The notes beneath the pieces are model-generated. The model saw nothing but the letters and a program-made list of their open reading frames with translations. It was not told the origin of the DNA and ran no database searches. Both the position numbers and the translations under genes were made by a program. From Anthopleura xanthogrammica (lineage: Eukaryota; Cnidaria; Anthozoa; Actiniaria; Actiniidae), in contig OZ025214.1 of the NCBI GenBank assembly GCA_964019055.1, positions 9,933,101-9,997,100 of the forward strand: a stretch of DNA of 64,000 nucleotides, read 5' to 3'. This document shows positions 53,706 to 61,924 of the stretch, in pieces; within the stretch, counting starts at the first letter, position 1, and each line of letters begins with the position of its first letter.

Positions 53706-55178
53706 CTACGTTTTATGAAAAATAAAAGTTTTGAGTTTTTTCTTAAAAAGTTCTAAACTGTTCCTGGTTCTTAAATCGAGGGGAAGTTCGTTCCACAGCT
53801 TTGGTGCAGTAACGTAGAATGCTCTTTCTCCATATCCCTTGGTGTTGGAGCAAGGGATGACCAATAATTGCTTAGAGCTGGAACTCAATGTTCGAGTGGG
53901 TTTGTATTCCACCAGGAGGTCGGACAAATACGATTGAGCCAGACCGTTAAGGCACTTGAAGGTGATCAACAAAATCTTGAAAACGATACGCTTTTCAACT
54001 GGCAGCCAGTGAAGGTCCCGTAAGACTGGTGTGATATGATCATACTTTTTAGAGCCATTTATTAAACGTGCCGCTGCGTTCTGCACACTTTGAAGACGCT
54101 TGATGAGATTTTTTGAAAGCCCAATTAGAAGAGAGTTGCAGTAATCCAGCTTGTTGGTAATAAAGGCATGGATTACAATTTCTAGCGACTTTTTGTCAAG
54201 ATAACAACGAATACTACAACTACTACAACAACGAGTTCTACAACTACTACAACAACGAGTTCTACAAATGGAATTGATCTGCTTCTCAAAGGAGAGAGTC
54301 TCATCAAAGGTCACACCAATGTTGCGACAAGAAGTAGCTGGAAGTATGCTCTCCTCACCCACAATGACACTCGTAATGTCAGGACGTGGTGCATGCCGTG
54401 AATATCTGATCTGTGATACCAAGAATAATGTCCAATTCCTTAAATTCAGTATGAATATGAGTATGAACTGAATTTTTGATTTTCTAAATAGATTTTTCTT
54501 AACAGATGACCAAAATAATTGGACCTCAGGATAATGATAAAACAGATGTTCAATAGTTTCTTCTCGAAACTGGCAGAAGGAGCACAAGGGAGAGTTACTC
54601 TTTCCTATTTTGAAAAGTAATTGTTTTGTAAATAGAATTGTATGAAAAATTTTGAACTGTAATTCACGTGTTTTTGTATCAAGTGCACATCTAAATGGAA
54701 TCGTATAAATCTTTTGCCAATTAATTTCGTTAACTATATTAATATAGTTTGCTTCGAATTTTTTTTGCGCTGTTGGAGGGGATATTTTCTTTGACAACGA
54801 GATACAATAAACTTTCCTGGAAGTTAATTTTTCGATTTTAAGCCTTTGTCCTACGTGAGTATAAATTTCAACTTCACTTATTTGGAAAGGTTTTAAACAA
54901 ATCTTGTTAGGTGCATAATTTTGTTTGATTATTTTACGCCAAGCTGTCGGAATAGCATGTAAGATTTGTCTGAGATTGAATATTTCCAATGGGCGTGTGT
55001 GTTCGTCTAGTATCTGGTAGATGTTATTTGTGACAGTTCCGTCGGGTCGTTTGATGGCTCTAATGAGGGTTTGATTCCCTCTACATTTTTCGAGGTTCGC
55101 AAAATACGCTGTACAACGTTCGCCTTCCTCGTGCCATTGAACTCGAGAGCGAATCATTTTGCCCCGAGATTCAGTCAT
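53706..55178 (-). CDS. 490-codon chimeric ORF across three LINE types
   Basis: One uninterrupted frame starts in the family G ORF2 linker (MIRSRVQWHEEGERCTAYFA, 55010-55178). It passes at about 54994 into family F ORF2 (EIFNLRQILHAIPTAWRKI, zinc finger CSFCQFREETIEHLFYHY with the last Cys changed to Tyr), then at about 54470 into the L2-type C-terminus (NIGVTFDETLSFEKQ, LDYCNSLLIG, LWNELPLDLRTRNSLELFKK). An in-frame 24-bp tandem duplication at about 54218-54266 gives CRTRCCSSC twice. The duplicate at 27.8-29.1 kb has stops and frame breaks in the same region. No RT catalytic box is present, so no enzymatic role is proposed. Confidence 0.75.
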   Translation of the reverse strand: MTESRGKMIRSRVQWHEEGERCTAYFANLEKCRGNQTLIRAIKRPDGTVTNNIYQILDEHTRPLEIFNLRQILHAIPTAWRKIIKQNYAPNKICLKPFQISEVEIYTHVGQRLKIEKLTSRKVYCISLSKKISPPTAQKKFEANYINIVNEINWQKIYTIPFRCALDTKTRELQFKIFHTILFTKQLLFKIGKSNSPLCSFCQFREETIEHLFYHYPEVQLFWSSVKKNLFRKSKIQFILIFILNLRNWTLFLVSQIRYSRHAPRPDITSVIVGEESILPATSCRNIGVTFDETLSFEKQINSICRTRCCSSCRTRCCSSCSIRCYLDKKSLEIVIHAFITNKLDYCNSLLIGLSKNLIKRLQSVQNAAARLINGSKKYDHITPVLRDLHWLPVEKRIVFKILLITFKCLNGLAQSYLSDLLVEYKPTRTLSSSSKQLLVIPCSNTKGYGERAFYVTAPKLWNELPLDLRTRNSLELFKKKLKTFIFHKT

Positions 55179-56261
55179 TTCTATGTCTCGTAGTTTCTGT
55201 TGTAAGTCTTGAAAGCATTTAACGTCACCGTCACTGTGTCGCGTCTCTAGTTTCCGGAGTGTATTTCGCAGTTGTTTCTGTAAGACACGCTTGTGTTGTT
55301 TGTGTGCTCTAGCAAGAGCGCGTGAATGCGAAACACATATTTCTCTGAGTTTAGATTTTCCAGAATCCCACCAGTCCAGGAGGGATGGAAAATCTGACTT
55401 TTTAGTGCTCCAGGCACCCCAACAGATTCTGATTTTGTCATTAAAGGCAGTGTCTTTTAAAAGTGAAGTGTTGAATTTCCAAGACCCCCGGCCTCATGGC
55501 ACGTTCCCAAAAGAACAAGGTCACATTAACTAAGTTATGATCGCTCGCCAGAGGGAATGCCTCGATGCCGGTGGTCATTACATGATTCTCTTTAGTAGAG
55601 TCTAAATAGAATCGATCGATACGGCTTTTCGATCCGTTCGAAGAAAGGAATGTAAAGCCTTTAGAATCTGGGTTGAATTTTCTATAAATGTCTGATAATC
55701 CTAGTGACTTTGTGATGTTAATCAACTGTTTACTCGTTGGATCAGAATAATTTCGTGTTGTGTCAACATCGAGAGAGACATCAACAATGCAGTTAAAATC
55801 ACCGCCTAAGAGATTTAGGCATGAATCATCGTCAGTATTTATATATTCTGATAGTGAATCAAAAAACTCCCGTCTCAAGTGAACGTTTGAACCTCCAGAA
55901 GGGGCATAAACATTCACAAGATTCAGGGTCTGATTCATAAATACAGCCTGGACTTGAAGAATTCTGCCGTCCTTATTGGACCTTGTGTGCTTTATCTCTA
56001 TGTCAAGAGAGCAGCGAAATAGTATAGCTACACCCACTTCTCTTGAAGAGAACATATTAAAACATGAATTCCCCCCCCCCCCCACTCCCTACCCCATAAA
56101 TCAGTATCTAAATCAGTCCCAAAAATCTCTTGTAGGTAAAAAATATCCCCTTGTAAATCAGCGAGAGCGTCAAAAACAGCGTGGCGTTTGATTTGGTCAC
56201 GAAGACCGCGAATGTTGACACTCACAATGCGCAGACTATTTGCATTAGTTGGTACGAACAT
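55179..56261 (-). pseudogene. LINE family G ORF2: APE endonuclease domain
   Basis: ORF2 starts at MFVPTNANSL (56261), 17 nt after the ORF1 stop (56279). Motifs: VNIRGLRD (Asn), YLQEIFG (Glu), VNVYAPSGG, LGGDFNCIVD, SRIDRFYLD, ASDHNLV. The frame is lost at a 13-base G run (plus-strand C run 56071-56083), where WGREWGGGG continues in the other frame as GGGGNSCFN. A further break occurs near 55441. The linker continues into the chimeric ORF at 55178. Confidence 0.8.
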
Positions 56262-56278
56262 TAAAAAATAATTGATAA

Positions 56279-57025
56279 TTACCAAAAAAGGTTTACTTCT
56301 TTGGGCTCTTCTTCTTTCTTCCCCTGTGTTTAGAAGGGGAAGCCGGCGAGTGAGTTCTTTTCGGCACTCTACCGAGTGTCGAAGTGCTAGGGTTGGTTGT
56401 AGTGTTCATTGGCGAAGGACTTGGGTTTGAGTCCTCGCCAGTTGTTTCTTGCTCTTCTTTTCCTGTTACTTGTTTTTCTTCTTCTTCATCTTCATCATCG
56501 TCTTCTTCCTCGATGTCTTCTTCATCTCCTTCTTCTTCGCTATCATCATCATCATCCTTATCGTCTTCTTCTTCGTCTCCTTTGTCTACTTCATCTGCTG
56601 ATTCACCTTTGTCTACTTCATCTGCTGTGTCACCATCATGGTCATCATTGTTTTCTGCCTCTGTCGCTGTCTGTGATGGTTTGCGCTTGGGGCAGTCTTT
56701 AAAAAAGTGGGAATCCCCACCACAGAACCCACAGGTCTGGACCTGTCCTTTGTGCCAGACCCGAGCATGGTAGGTTCCAATCGGAATAAATGAAGGAATG
56801 GCTCACGTGATCTCCATTGAGACCAGTCGCGAGCCAGTTTCTATTAAGGTTCCATCGTATAATTGTCTCTTTACCTCTATCACACAACCGTATGCATCCA
56901 GTGCATTACCCACCATCTCGGACGCCATTTCCGACGGTAGATAATGCACATACACATAGGTTGTGCGAAAACCCATTGGTCTTGGCTTTACTCTTGTACC
57001 ATTCAGAACCAGCACTTCATGAAGA
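56279..57025 (-). pseudogene. LINE family G ORF1, RRM/CCHC and acidic tail, 5' part replaced
   Basis: Reading leftward: RVKPRPMGFRTTYVYVHYLP and VGNALDAYGCVIEVKRQ (RRM-like, as in family D at 14425), SMEIT, then in another frame a knuckle CGFCGGDSHFFKDC, a very acidic Asp/Glu/Ser tract (coded by 56470-56650, GAA/GAT-rich) and a basic end RVPKRTHSPASPSKHRGKK, stop at 56279. The LINE homology begins near 57025. Upstream of that the same frame is a C2H2-type gene fragment. Confidence 0.75.
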
Positions 57026-57568
57026 AACTCTGAAACTTTGAAGAGCCTCATGCCATCTGGACCACGTGCACGCCTCATCTCCACAGCAACAGCTTCGGCA
57101 TTAACCTTCATCCCGGTCGATTGACCAATTTGGAATTTCGCATTAAGATACGATACCTGGGTTTCGTTAAAGCAGTAAGCCTTTTTCTTTGATCGGAGCG
57201 CCCAGCCTTCACTAACAGTGGCAACGGTCCCCTGCTCTCCTTGAACTGGGGTTGCTTTGAGAGTTGGTATGACTCCAACGCCCTCTTCTAGCTCGTGCTT
57301 GTACCCCATCTTTGCAAGATCCATAAGGGAGTGCTTCTCGAGGGCCCTAGTACATTTTTCAGACGTCAAGTGCCTTTCTAAATTGCCAACTTTCTGAAAA
57401 ACACGAATGCAACCGTCATGTGGGCAAGGAAAGATATCTTTGGAGCTCTGGTTCGCACACATTCCCCCCTGCTCAGTATTCTGTTCAGGTTTGGCCGATG
57501 TCTCCGGTTTGGTCTTGCCAGTGGGTTTGGGAGTAAACGGTTTGAATTCTCCCGGTGAGAAAGTTGAG
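57025..57568 (-). pseudogene. C2H2 finger exon of a multicopy cnidarian-type protein, fused to LINE G ORF1
   Basis: The frame FSPGEFKPFTPKPTGKTKP, CPHDGCIRVFQKVGNLERH (C2H2-like finger ending in a Cys), then KKAYCFNETQVSYLNAKF and EAVAVEMRRARGPDG resembles the C-terminal half of an uncharacterised family I recall from cnidarian genomes (memory-based). The 810-aa protein upstream seems to be the preceding part of the same gene. A possible 80-nt intron (57569-57648, donor AAAG|GTATGA, acceptor GGCTTAG) separates them, but two stops precede the donor in the 810-aa frame. At 57025 it continues without a stop into LINE G ORF1. Confidence 0.5.
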
Positions 57569-57665
57569 CTAAGCCATTTGAAAGAAAAGGTATTGAATTA
57601 AAAGTTACAGTTACATAACGACAAAAATTCTTAGTCATCTATTCATACCTTTAGTTGACGGCTTG

Positions 57666-60098
57666 TCAACTTGTGACTTTCCCAGCGCCGATTCCATAAG
57701 CACGCCAGACTCTGATTTTTCCTCCGGTCATTAACTCAAAATTGTTAAGTTTACTTATGTTTGGGATCTTCTGTGTGGCCTCTTGAGTATTTGCAATGGA
57801 TTGCAGCGAAACGACTCGAACACCCTTGACTCCCCCTTGAGAAAGGAGGGCATCCTCGAGTTGCTTTGTGGTGATGACATCATTCCCTTCATTGATATGC
57901 ACGCGGATGTGGGACTTACAAGTTGCTGCTAGCCGATCTGCGGCTCCTTTACCGCCCTGGGGATCACTAAAATCGACACGTTTTACTTTCACTCCAGTAG
58001 ATCGTGAAATTTCTGGACATGATAGGATCGTTGTGGCCGAGTGGTAGCAACCAGCGTTGTCTTGGCGGAAGTATGCGCTATTGATTTCATGGTGTTCTTG
58101 CTTCAAGGTTCGAAGCACATCCTGCATGATAGAAACAACAGCTGGGCTATCTTGGCTGCACAATTGAATCACATGAACGAATCCCTGCCACTCTAGCTTG
58201 CCATCAATTCGCCGATACACGACGGAGATGTGCCAAGAGATACCACGCTTACCAAACCAGTCAGACTGCGACTCCCTGTACCTCTGTGGCAGAAACTTCA
58301 TCGCCCAATCGTTGACAATCAAAACCGTTTTTTGATCAATGAGATCCATGGTATCAAAACGTGCTTGGTCTTGATTCCAAGATCGTAGTATGTGGCACTT
58401 CCATGACTGGATGCCAAGCGTGGCCGACTGTATGATATAGACTGCTTCATCTCGTTCATCATCGGAAGGGTATTGGCAATCCTTGGCGCATCTTTCAATT
58501 TCCTTCAAAGTTTCTCCCAGTGCTAAACACTGACCACACGTAGCCTGATGTTTGTGTTTGCAGGCCTTCCTGAAATCTGGACCACAATCATCACTGAGGG
58601 AGAATACAACACAGTGGTCCGCAACCTCCGTAGCTTTGTCCAGATGCACCTGCCAGAACACATAGTCAGACTTCAATACATGTAAAACGACACTAAATTC
58701 CACCCAAGAAATCCAGTAACAACTTTTGTTGGATAAGTGTAACCACTGTGTTTCTGCTGATGAGAAACTACAGAACAATGTAGCTGGTCCTAGCTGTCTT
58801 ATCATTGCAAACAGGTCTCTCTTAGCTTTCTCAAAATATGGAGGTGATCCCCGTAATGCATTTAGGAACTTGTAACCCTCATCAAGATGAATTAATTTGT
58901 CTAATGCTCCTTCTTGTTTCAGTTGTCCTGCAGTGATATTTCTATTATTACCTTTACACTTCCTAAGAATTTTCATTTGCAATTTCTTTGTTTTATAGAA
59001 GATATTCTCAACACACATAGCAGCTCGTCTATCTGCGCGCCTTAGCTCTGATTTACAGATATCACTATAGTTAACCTTAATTAGTCGCTGCTTATTGTCT
59101 GGTCTTGCTTGTCCAATAAATATTCCTGGATATGCCAATTCTTCAGAGTATTTATCTCTAAAAACACTTAATGGTCTATTACCTTCAGCTGGTGCAACAT
59201 TAAGAACATGTTGTCGTTCATTATCTTCCACAAAATCAGTTGGAGTCAACATGGTATCAGTAATGCCAGCAGGAGTTTCTCCTTCATCTTCACTACATTC
59301 AGTTTTATCATCTGAATTAAGAGAATCACTGCAATTGTTTTCATCAAATATCTGGTACTCTGTTGTGATTTGCTGATTGTCACTTTCAATTTGTGCTATT
59401 TCTGCATTGTACTTAGTGATCCAGTCTGTATCAAAAACAATACCTTCATCTTTATATAGGTTGCTATTGTTTATTAGCCATTTTGCTGCTTCAACAACTT
59501 TATATGGTCTTACATTCAGTGAGATTGCTGAACTCTTGTATTCTAACTTTCTTTTCAAGTTTATTTTGATAGTACCAGTCTGGCTTTGTAGCCGTGGTAA
59601 AAGACTAACTGTGTTGATGACATCAGCAGGTACATTCACAATATTGCCATGTGTCTTAAGTTGCCTTCCTCTAGGAGCTTGCATTAACTTTTGAAATGCA
59701 ATTCTTGGTGCTAATAACCTACATTCTAGTTCATTAAGATCAAAGAAATCTGGTTTTTGTGGAAAAAACATTCCATTAGCTAGAGCACAAGGTGGAACCT
59801 TGTTTTTAATCAAGTAATTATGGCATGTAATACAAACCCACTCTTTAGTATCAATACTTGTCTTATTACAAAGATATTTGTGAACATCAGGATTTGACCG
59901 TCTAAGTTTAACAGCATTAACCACACTATGTTTATACCAAGTTTGATCACAACATGTACAAATATACAGTGGACCTTGACCCACTATCTTATGAAACTTT
60001 GCAATTAAAGCATCAATATTGTCAATTGCTGATGCTCTGTAATTTTGCATGTACTGACGATTCTTTTCTCTCTTTTCAGGAGAGACAAGTTTTTTCAT
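57666..60098 (-). CDS. Chimeric 810-aa protein: Helitron N-terminal region fused to an unrelated protein
   Basis: Residues about 40-170 match DUF6570 from Helitron proteins (CTCCDQTWYKHSVV, WVCITCHNYLIKNKVPPCAL, LNELECRLLAPRIAFQKLM). Residues about 310-452 match the start of the Helitron_like_N domain (YPGIFIGQARPD, LNALRGSPPYFEKAKRDLFA, MIRQLGPATLF). The HUH nuclease and helicase that should follow are absent. At residue about 452 (near 58742) the frame changes without a stop to another protein: a Cys/His cluster (CKHKHQATCGQC), VNDWAMKFLPQRYRES, YFRQDNAGCYHS, DFSDPQGGKGAADR. D597, D680 and D712/D721 could be an RNase H-like acidic set, but that is speculative. Start: an upstream in-frame link to the OTU ORF is lost by a frameshift near 60100. 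Confidence 0.75.
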   Translation of the reverse strand: MKKLVSPEKREKNRQYMQNYRASAIDNIDALIAKFHKIVGQGPLYICTCCDQTWYKHSVVNAVKLRRSNPDVHKYLCNKTSIDTKEWVCITCHNYLIKNKVPPCALANGMFFPQKPDFFDLNELECRLLAPRIAFQKLMQAPRGRQLKTHGNIVNVPADVINTVSLLPRLQSQTGTIKINLKRKLEYKSSAISLNVRPYKVVEAAKWLINNSNLYKDEGIVFDTDWITKYNAEIAQIESDNQQITTEYQIFDENNCSDSLNSDDKTECSEDEGETPAGITDTMLTPTDFVEDNERQHVLNVAPAEGNRPLSVFRDKYSEELAYPGIFIGQARPDNKQRLIKVNYSDICKSELRRADRRAAMCVENIFYKTKKLQMKILRKCKGNNRNITAGQLKQEGALDKLIHLDEGYKFLNALRGSPPYFEKAKRDLFAMIRQLGPATLFCSFSSAETQWLHLSNKSCYWISWVEFSVVLHVLKSDYVFWQVHLDKATEVADHCVVFSLSDDCGPDFRKACKHKHQATCGQCLALGETLKEIERCAKDCQYPSDDERDEAVYIIQSATLGIQSWKCHILRSWNQDQARFDTMDLIDQKTVLIVNDWAMKFLPQRYRESQSDWFGKRGISWHISVVYRRIDGKLEWQGFVHVIQLCSQDSPAVVSIMQDVLRTLKQEHHEINSAYFRQDNAGCYHSATTILSCPEISRSTGVKVKRVDFSDPQGGKGAADRLAATCKSHIRVHINEGNDVITTKQLEDALLSQGGVKGVRVVSLQSIANTQEATQKIPNISKLNNFELMTGGKIRVWRAYGIGAGKVTS

Positions 60099-60447
60099 TT
60101 TTTTTAGATCTTCTATATTGTCTCATATAAGCAGCTCTGTTTTGTTTTTGAGAAGGAGTTTGTTTAGATTTTTGATTATATTGTCTCATATAAGCAGCCT
60201 TTTTTGTTTTTTCAGTAGTATTGCTTATTGGTGAATTGACTGACACTGTATTGTGAGCTGAAGTTTGATTAGGTTCTTCAATACCAATGGTTTCATCTAT
60301 GTCTATCTCAGCAGATTCTCTCAATTTAATAGAGCGCCTTTGTTTTTCAGGACTTGCACAGTTAATTTGGTTTTCATTACTTTTTCGTTTATCAACTTGT
60401 TTTGTGCTTTTATCATTACTCAAGACTGGACAAGTTGAGATATAATG
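60076..60447 (-). pseudogene. Linker between OTU ORF and Helitron protein, repeats of AAYMRQY
   Basis: This frame continues the OTU ORF directly after its TAG at 60448-60450 (HYISTCPVLSND...). It is Lys/Ser/Asn-rich and carries KKAAYMRQYNQ and RAAYMRQYRR, repeats also visible as NRQYMQNYRA at the start of the 810-aa protein. Short Tyr/Arg repeats of this type occur at the start of Helitron proteins. The frame ends at 60076, overlapping the 810-aa ORF in a different frame. Confidence 0.65.
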
Positions 60448-61347
60448 CTACTCTCCTATATGTCCTACATAGAGTGATGTAGTGTTTTGAATTGCATTTG
60501 ATGGTTCAACCAAGGTTGTGTCTCTAAAATTCTCATTAGATTCAATGATGTAAATCTTAAGATTCATTGCATCAGCTACTGCTTGTATTATAATGTTATC
60601 AGCCCATGTACCTTGCATAGACATATTGGATAAATACTGCAACCATGATGTTTCTACATTGCTTTCTATAAATCGTTCAGGATTTTGTTTTAAATATTGA
60701 ATACCTGCAGCTCTAATTTGTAAATGATGATTTGAATCATTATATAACTGATGTGATACTGATCTAAAGAAACAATCACCTCCACCACCAACGTCAAGTG
60801 GTCTTAGATGGTACCTAAGTAGTCGGTACTGGGATACAAAATCACTGTGATTAAAAGATATCAAATTTTCTACAGGTGAATTGCATTTAATTCTTGGCCC
60901 TGGGTTTAATTCAACATCTCCAGAGAGCAAAATATTTCTTGCAGACACATTATAAAGATTATTTTCTTTTTCAAAACAAAAATTAACATCAACATATAAA
61001 GTACTTGGATATAATTTAACAGCTGGCTGTACAAGTCCTTTATCACATTTATTACAAGAATTTAATATGTACATAGTGTTGCAAGGCCATAGAATGTTAC
61101 TTATCACAGCTTTCATGATTCTTTGGTCAATCATAGGTCTTTTAAACTCCCTGTAATACAGGGGTTTATGCAACAAACTAAATATCCCGTAAACAGGTGC
61201 GAGATCCCCACAGTGGGGGCTATAAGGAGCAATAAACCTCCGAAGAGGGCAAGTAAACCTCCGAAGAGGGCAGTTATTCCTTAAAAAAGGCGTGATAAAT
61301 TCCCTGAAGGGATTTTTAATTGGATTTGCATTGTTTTGTATCTCCAA
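60448..61347 (-). pseudogene. 2A peptide plus OTU-like cysteine protease, ended by an amber stop
   Basis: The 299-codon frame has an N-terminal segment with a repeated CPLRRF, then a 2A-type motif GDVELNPGP at residues 143-151 (60895-60921), which in such proteins causes ribosome skipping between Gly150 and Pro151. An OTU domain follows (LRPLDVGGGGDCFFRSVSHQ, D191 and C192; WADNIIIQAVADAMNLKIYI). The expected catalytic His is H296 (YVGHIGE). A TAG follows immediately, where homologous OTU domains continue as an aromatic-His-Tyr type sequence; the next codons read HYIS. A single nonsense change thus separates OTU from the Helitron part. Confidence 0.75.
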
Positions 61348-61691
61348 ATGGACCTGATTGTCGAAAATCAGCGAGCGACTCGGCGTAAATATCGCCCTAA
61401 AAGTAGAATAAAGCTAGAAAAACGTTTCATTTAATCAACAGAAAGAAAACGTGAAAGCTGTGATAAGTAAAATATCGAAGAAGTGTCTAGAAAATTAAGA
61501 TTTTACTTACCAAAATCCTGAAAGAAAAACCTCTGGAAAAACCTGAAGGTCCTGAACTGGAAGCCACGAGGCAGCCTTTCATGATCGATTGAAATTCGAT
61601 TGGCATTGCAGTGCACAAAAAATTGCTGATTGGCTATCGATCAGTTATCGATTAATCACGAAAGGGGCACGAATGATGGAACGCAGACTGC

Positions 61692-61756
61692 CTGTAACGC
61701 AGGCTCGAAAAGTTACGCTTACACGACGATGACATAGTGTGGCTTTTTAGCCACAC
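61692..61756. other. Two small hairpins at the Helitron/LINE A boundary
   Basis: GCCTGTAACGCAGGC (61692-61706, 5-bp stem) and GTGTGGCT, TTTT, AGCCACAC (61737-61756, 8-bp stem). They lie between the Helitron-type block and the A4 3' UTR and could mark element termini. The rest of 61348-61690 is non-coding. Confidence 0.5.
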
Positions 61757-61765
61757 AAAAAGTCC

Positions 61766-61803
61766 AGCCCGATAGGGTTAGGTCCCAACTGGGATGGGTG
61801 ACC
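61766..61803 (+). repeat. 5S rRNA-like internal promoter fragment
   Basis: The stretch with GATAGGGTTAG and CTGGGATGGGTGACC resembles the 5S rRNA internal control region (GGTTAGTACTTGGATGGGTGACC-type). It is a fragment, not a 5S gene. It lies in the 3' UTR of A4, antisense to the LINE, and is followed by two near-identical 27-bp repeats. Confidence 0.4.
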
Positions 61804-61810
61804 AAAATGA

Positions 61811-61892
61811 GAGCCTGGTGGCGTTAGCTACTCAGGCAAAAGAGAGAGTAAATTAAAAGAATGTGGAGCCTGGTGGCGTGAGCTACTCAGGC
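61811..61892. repeat. Direct repeat in the A4 3' UTR
   Basis: GAGCCTGGTGGCG...CTACTCAGGC occurs at 61811-61837 and 61866-61892, differing at one position (gttagc/gtgagc), a 55-bp period. Confidence 0.85.
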
Positions 61893-61924
61893 CAGAGAGA
61901 AAAGTACATTAATTGAATTGTTTC

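Noticed and set aside
57569..57648. A confirmed intron joining the 810-aa ORF to the C2H2 exon
   Set aside because: Donor and acceptor look acceptable and the phase fits, but TGA and TAA stops lie before the donor in that frame. It remains only a possibility.
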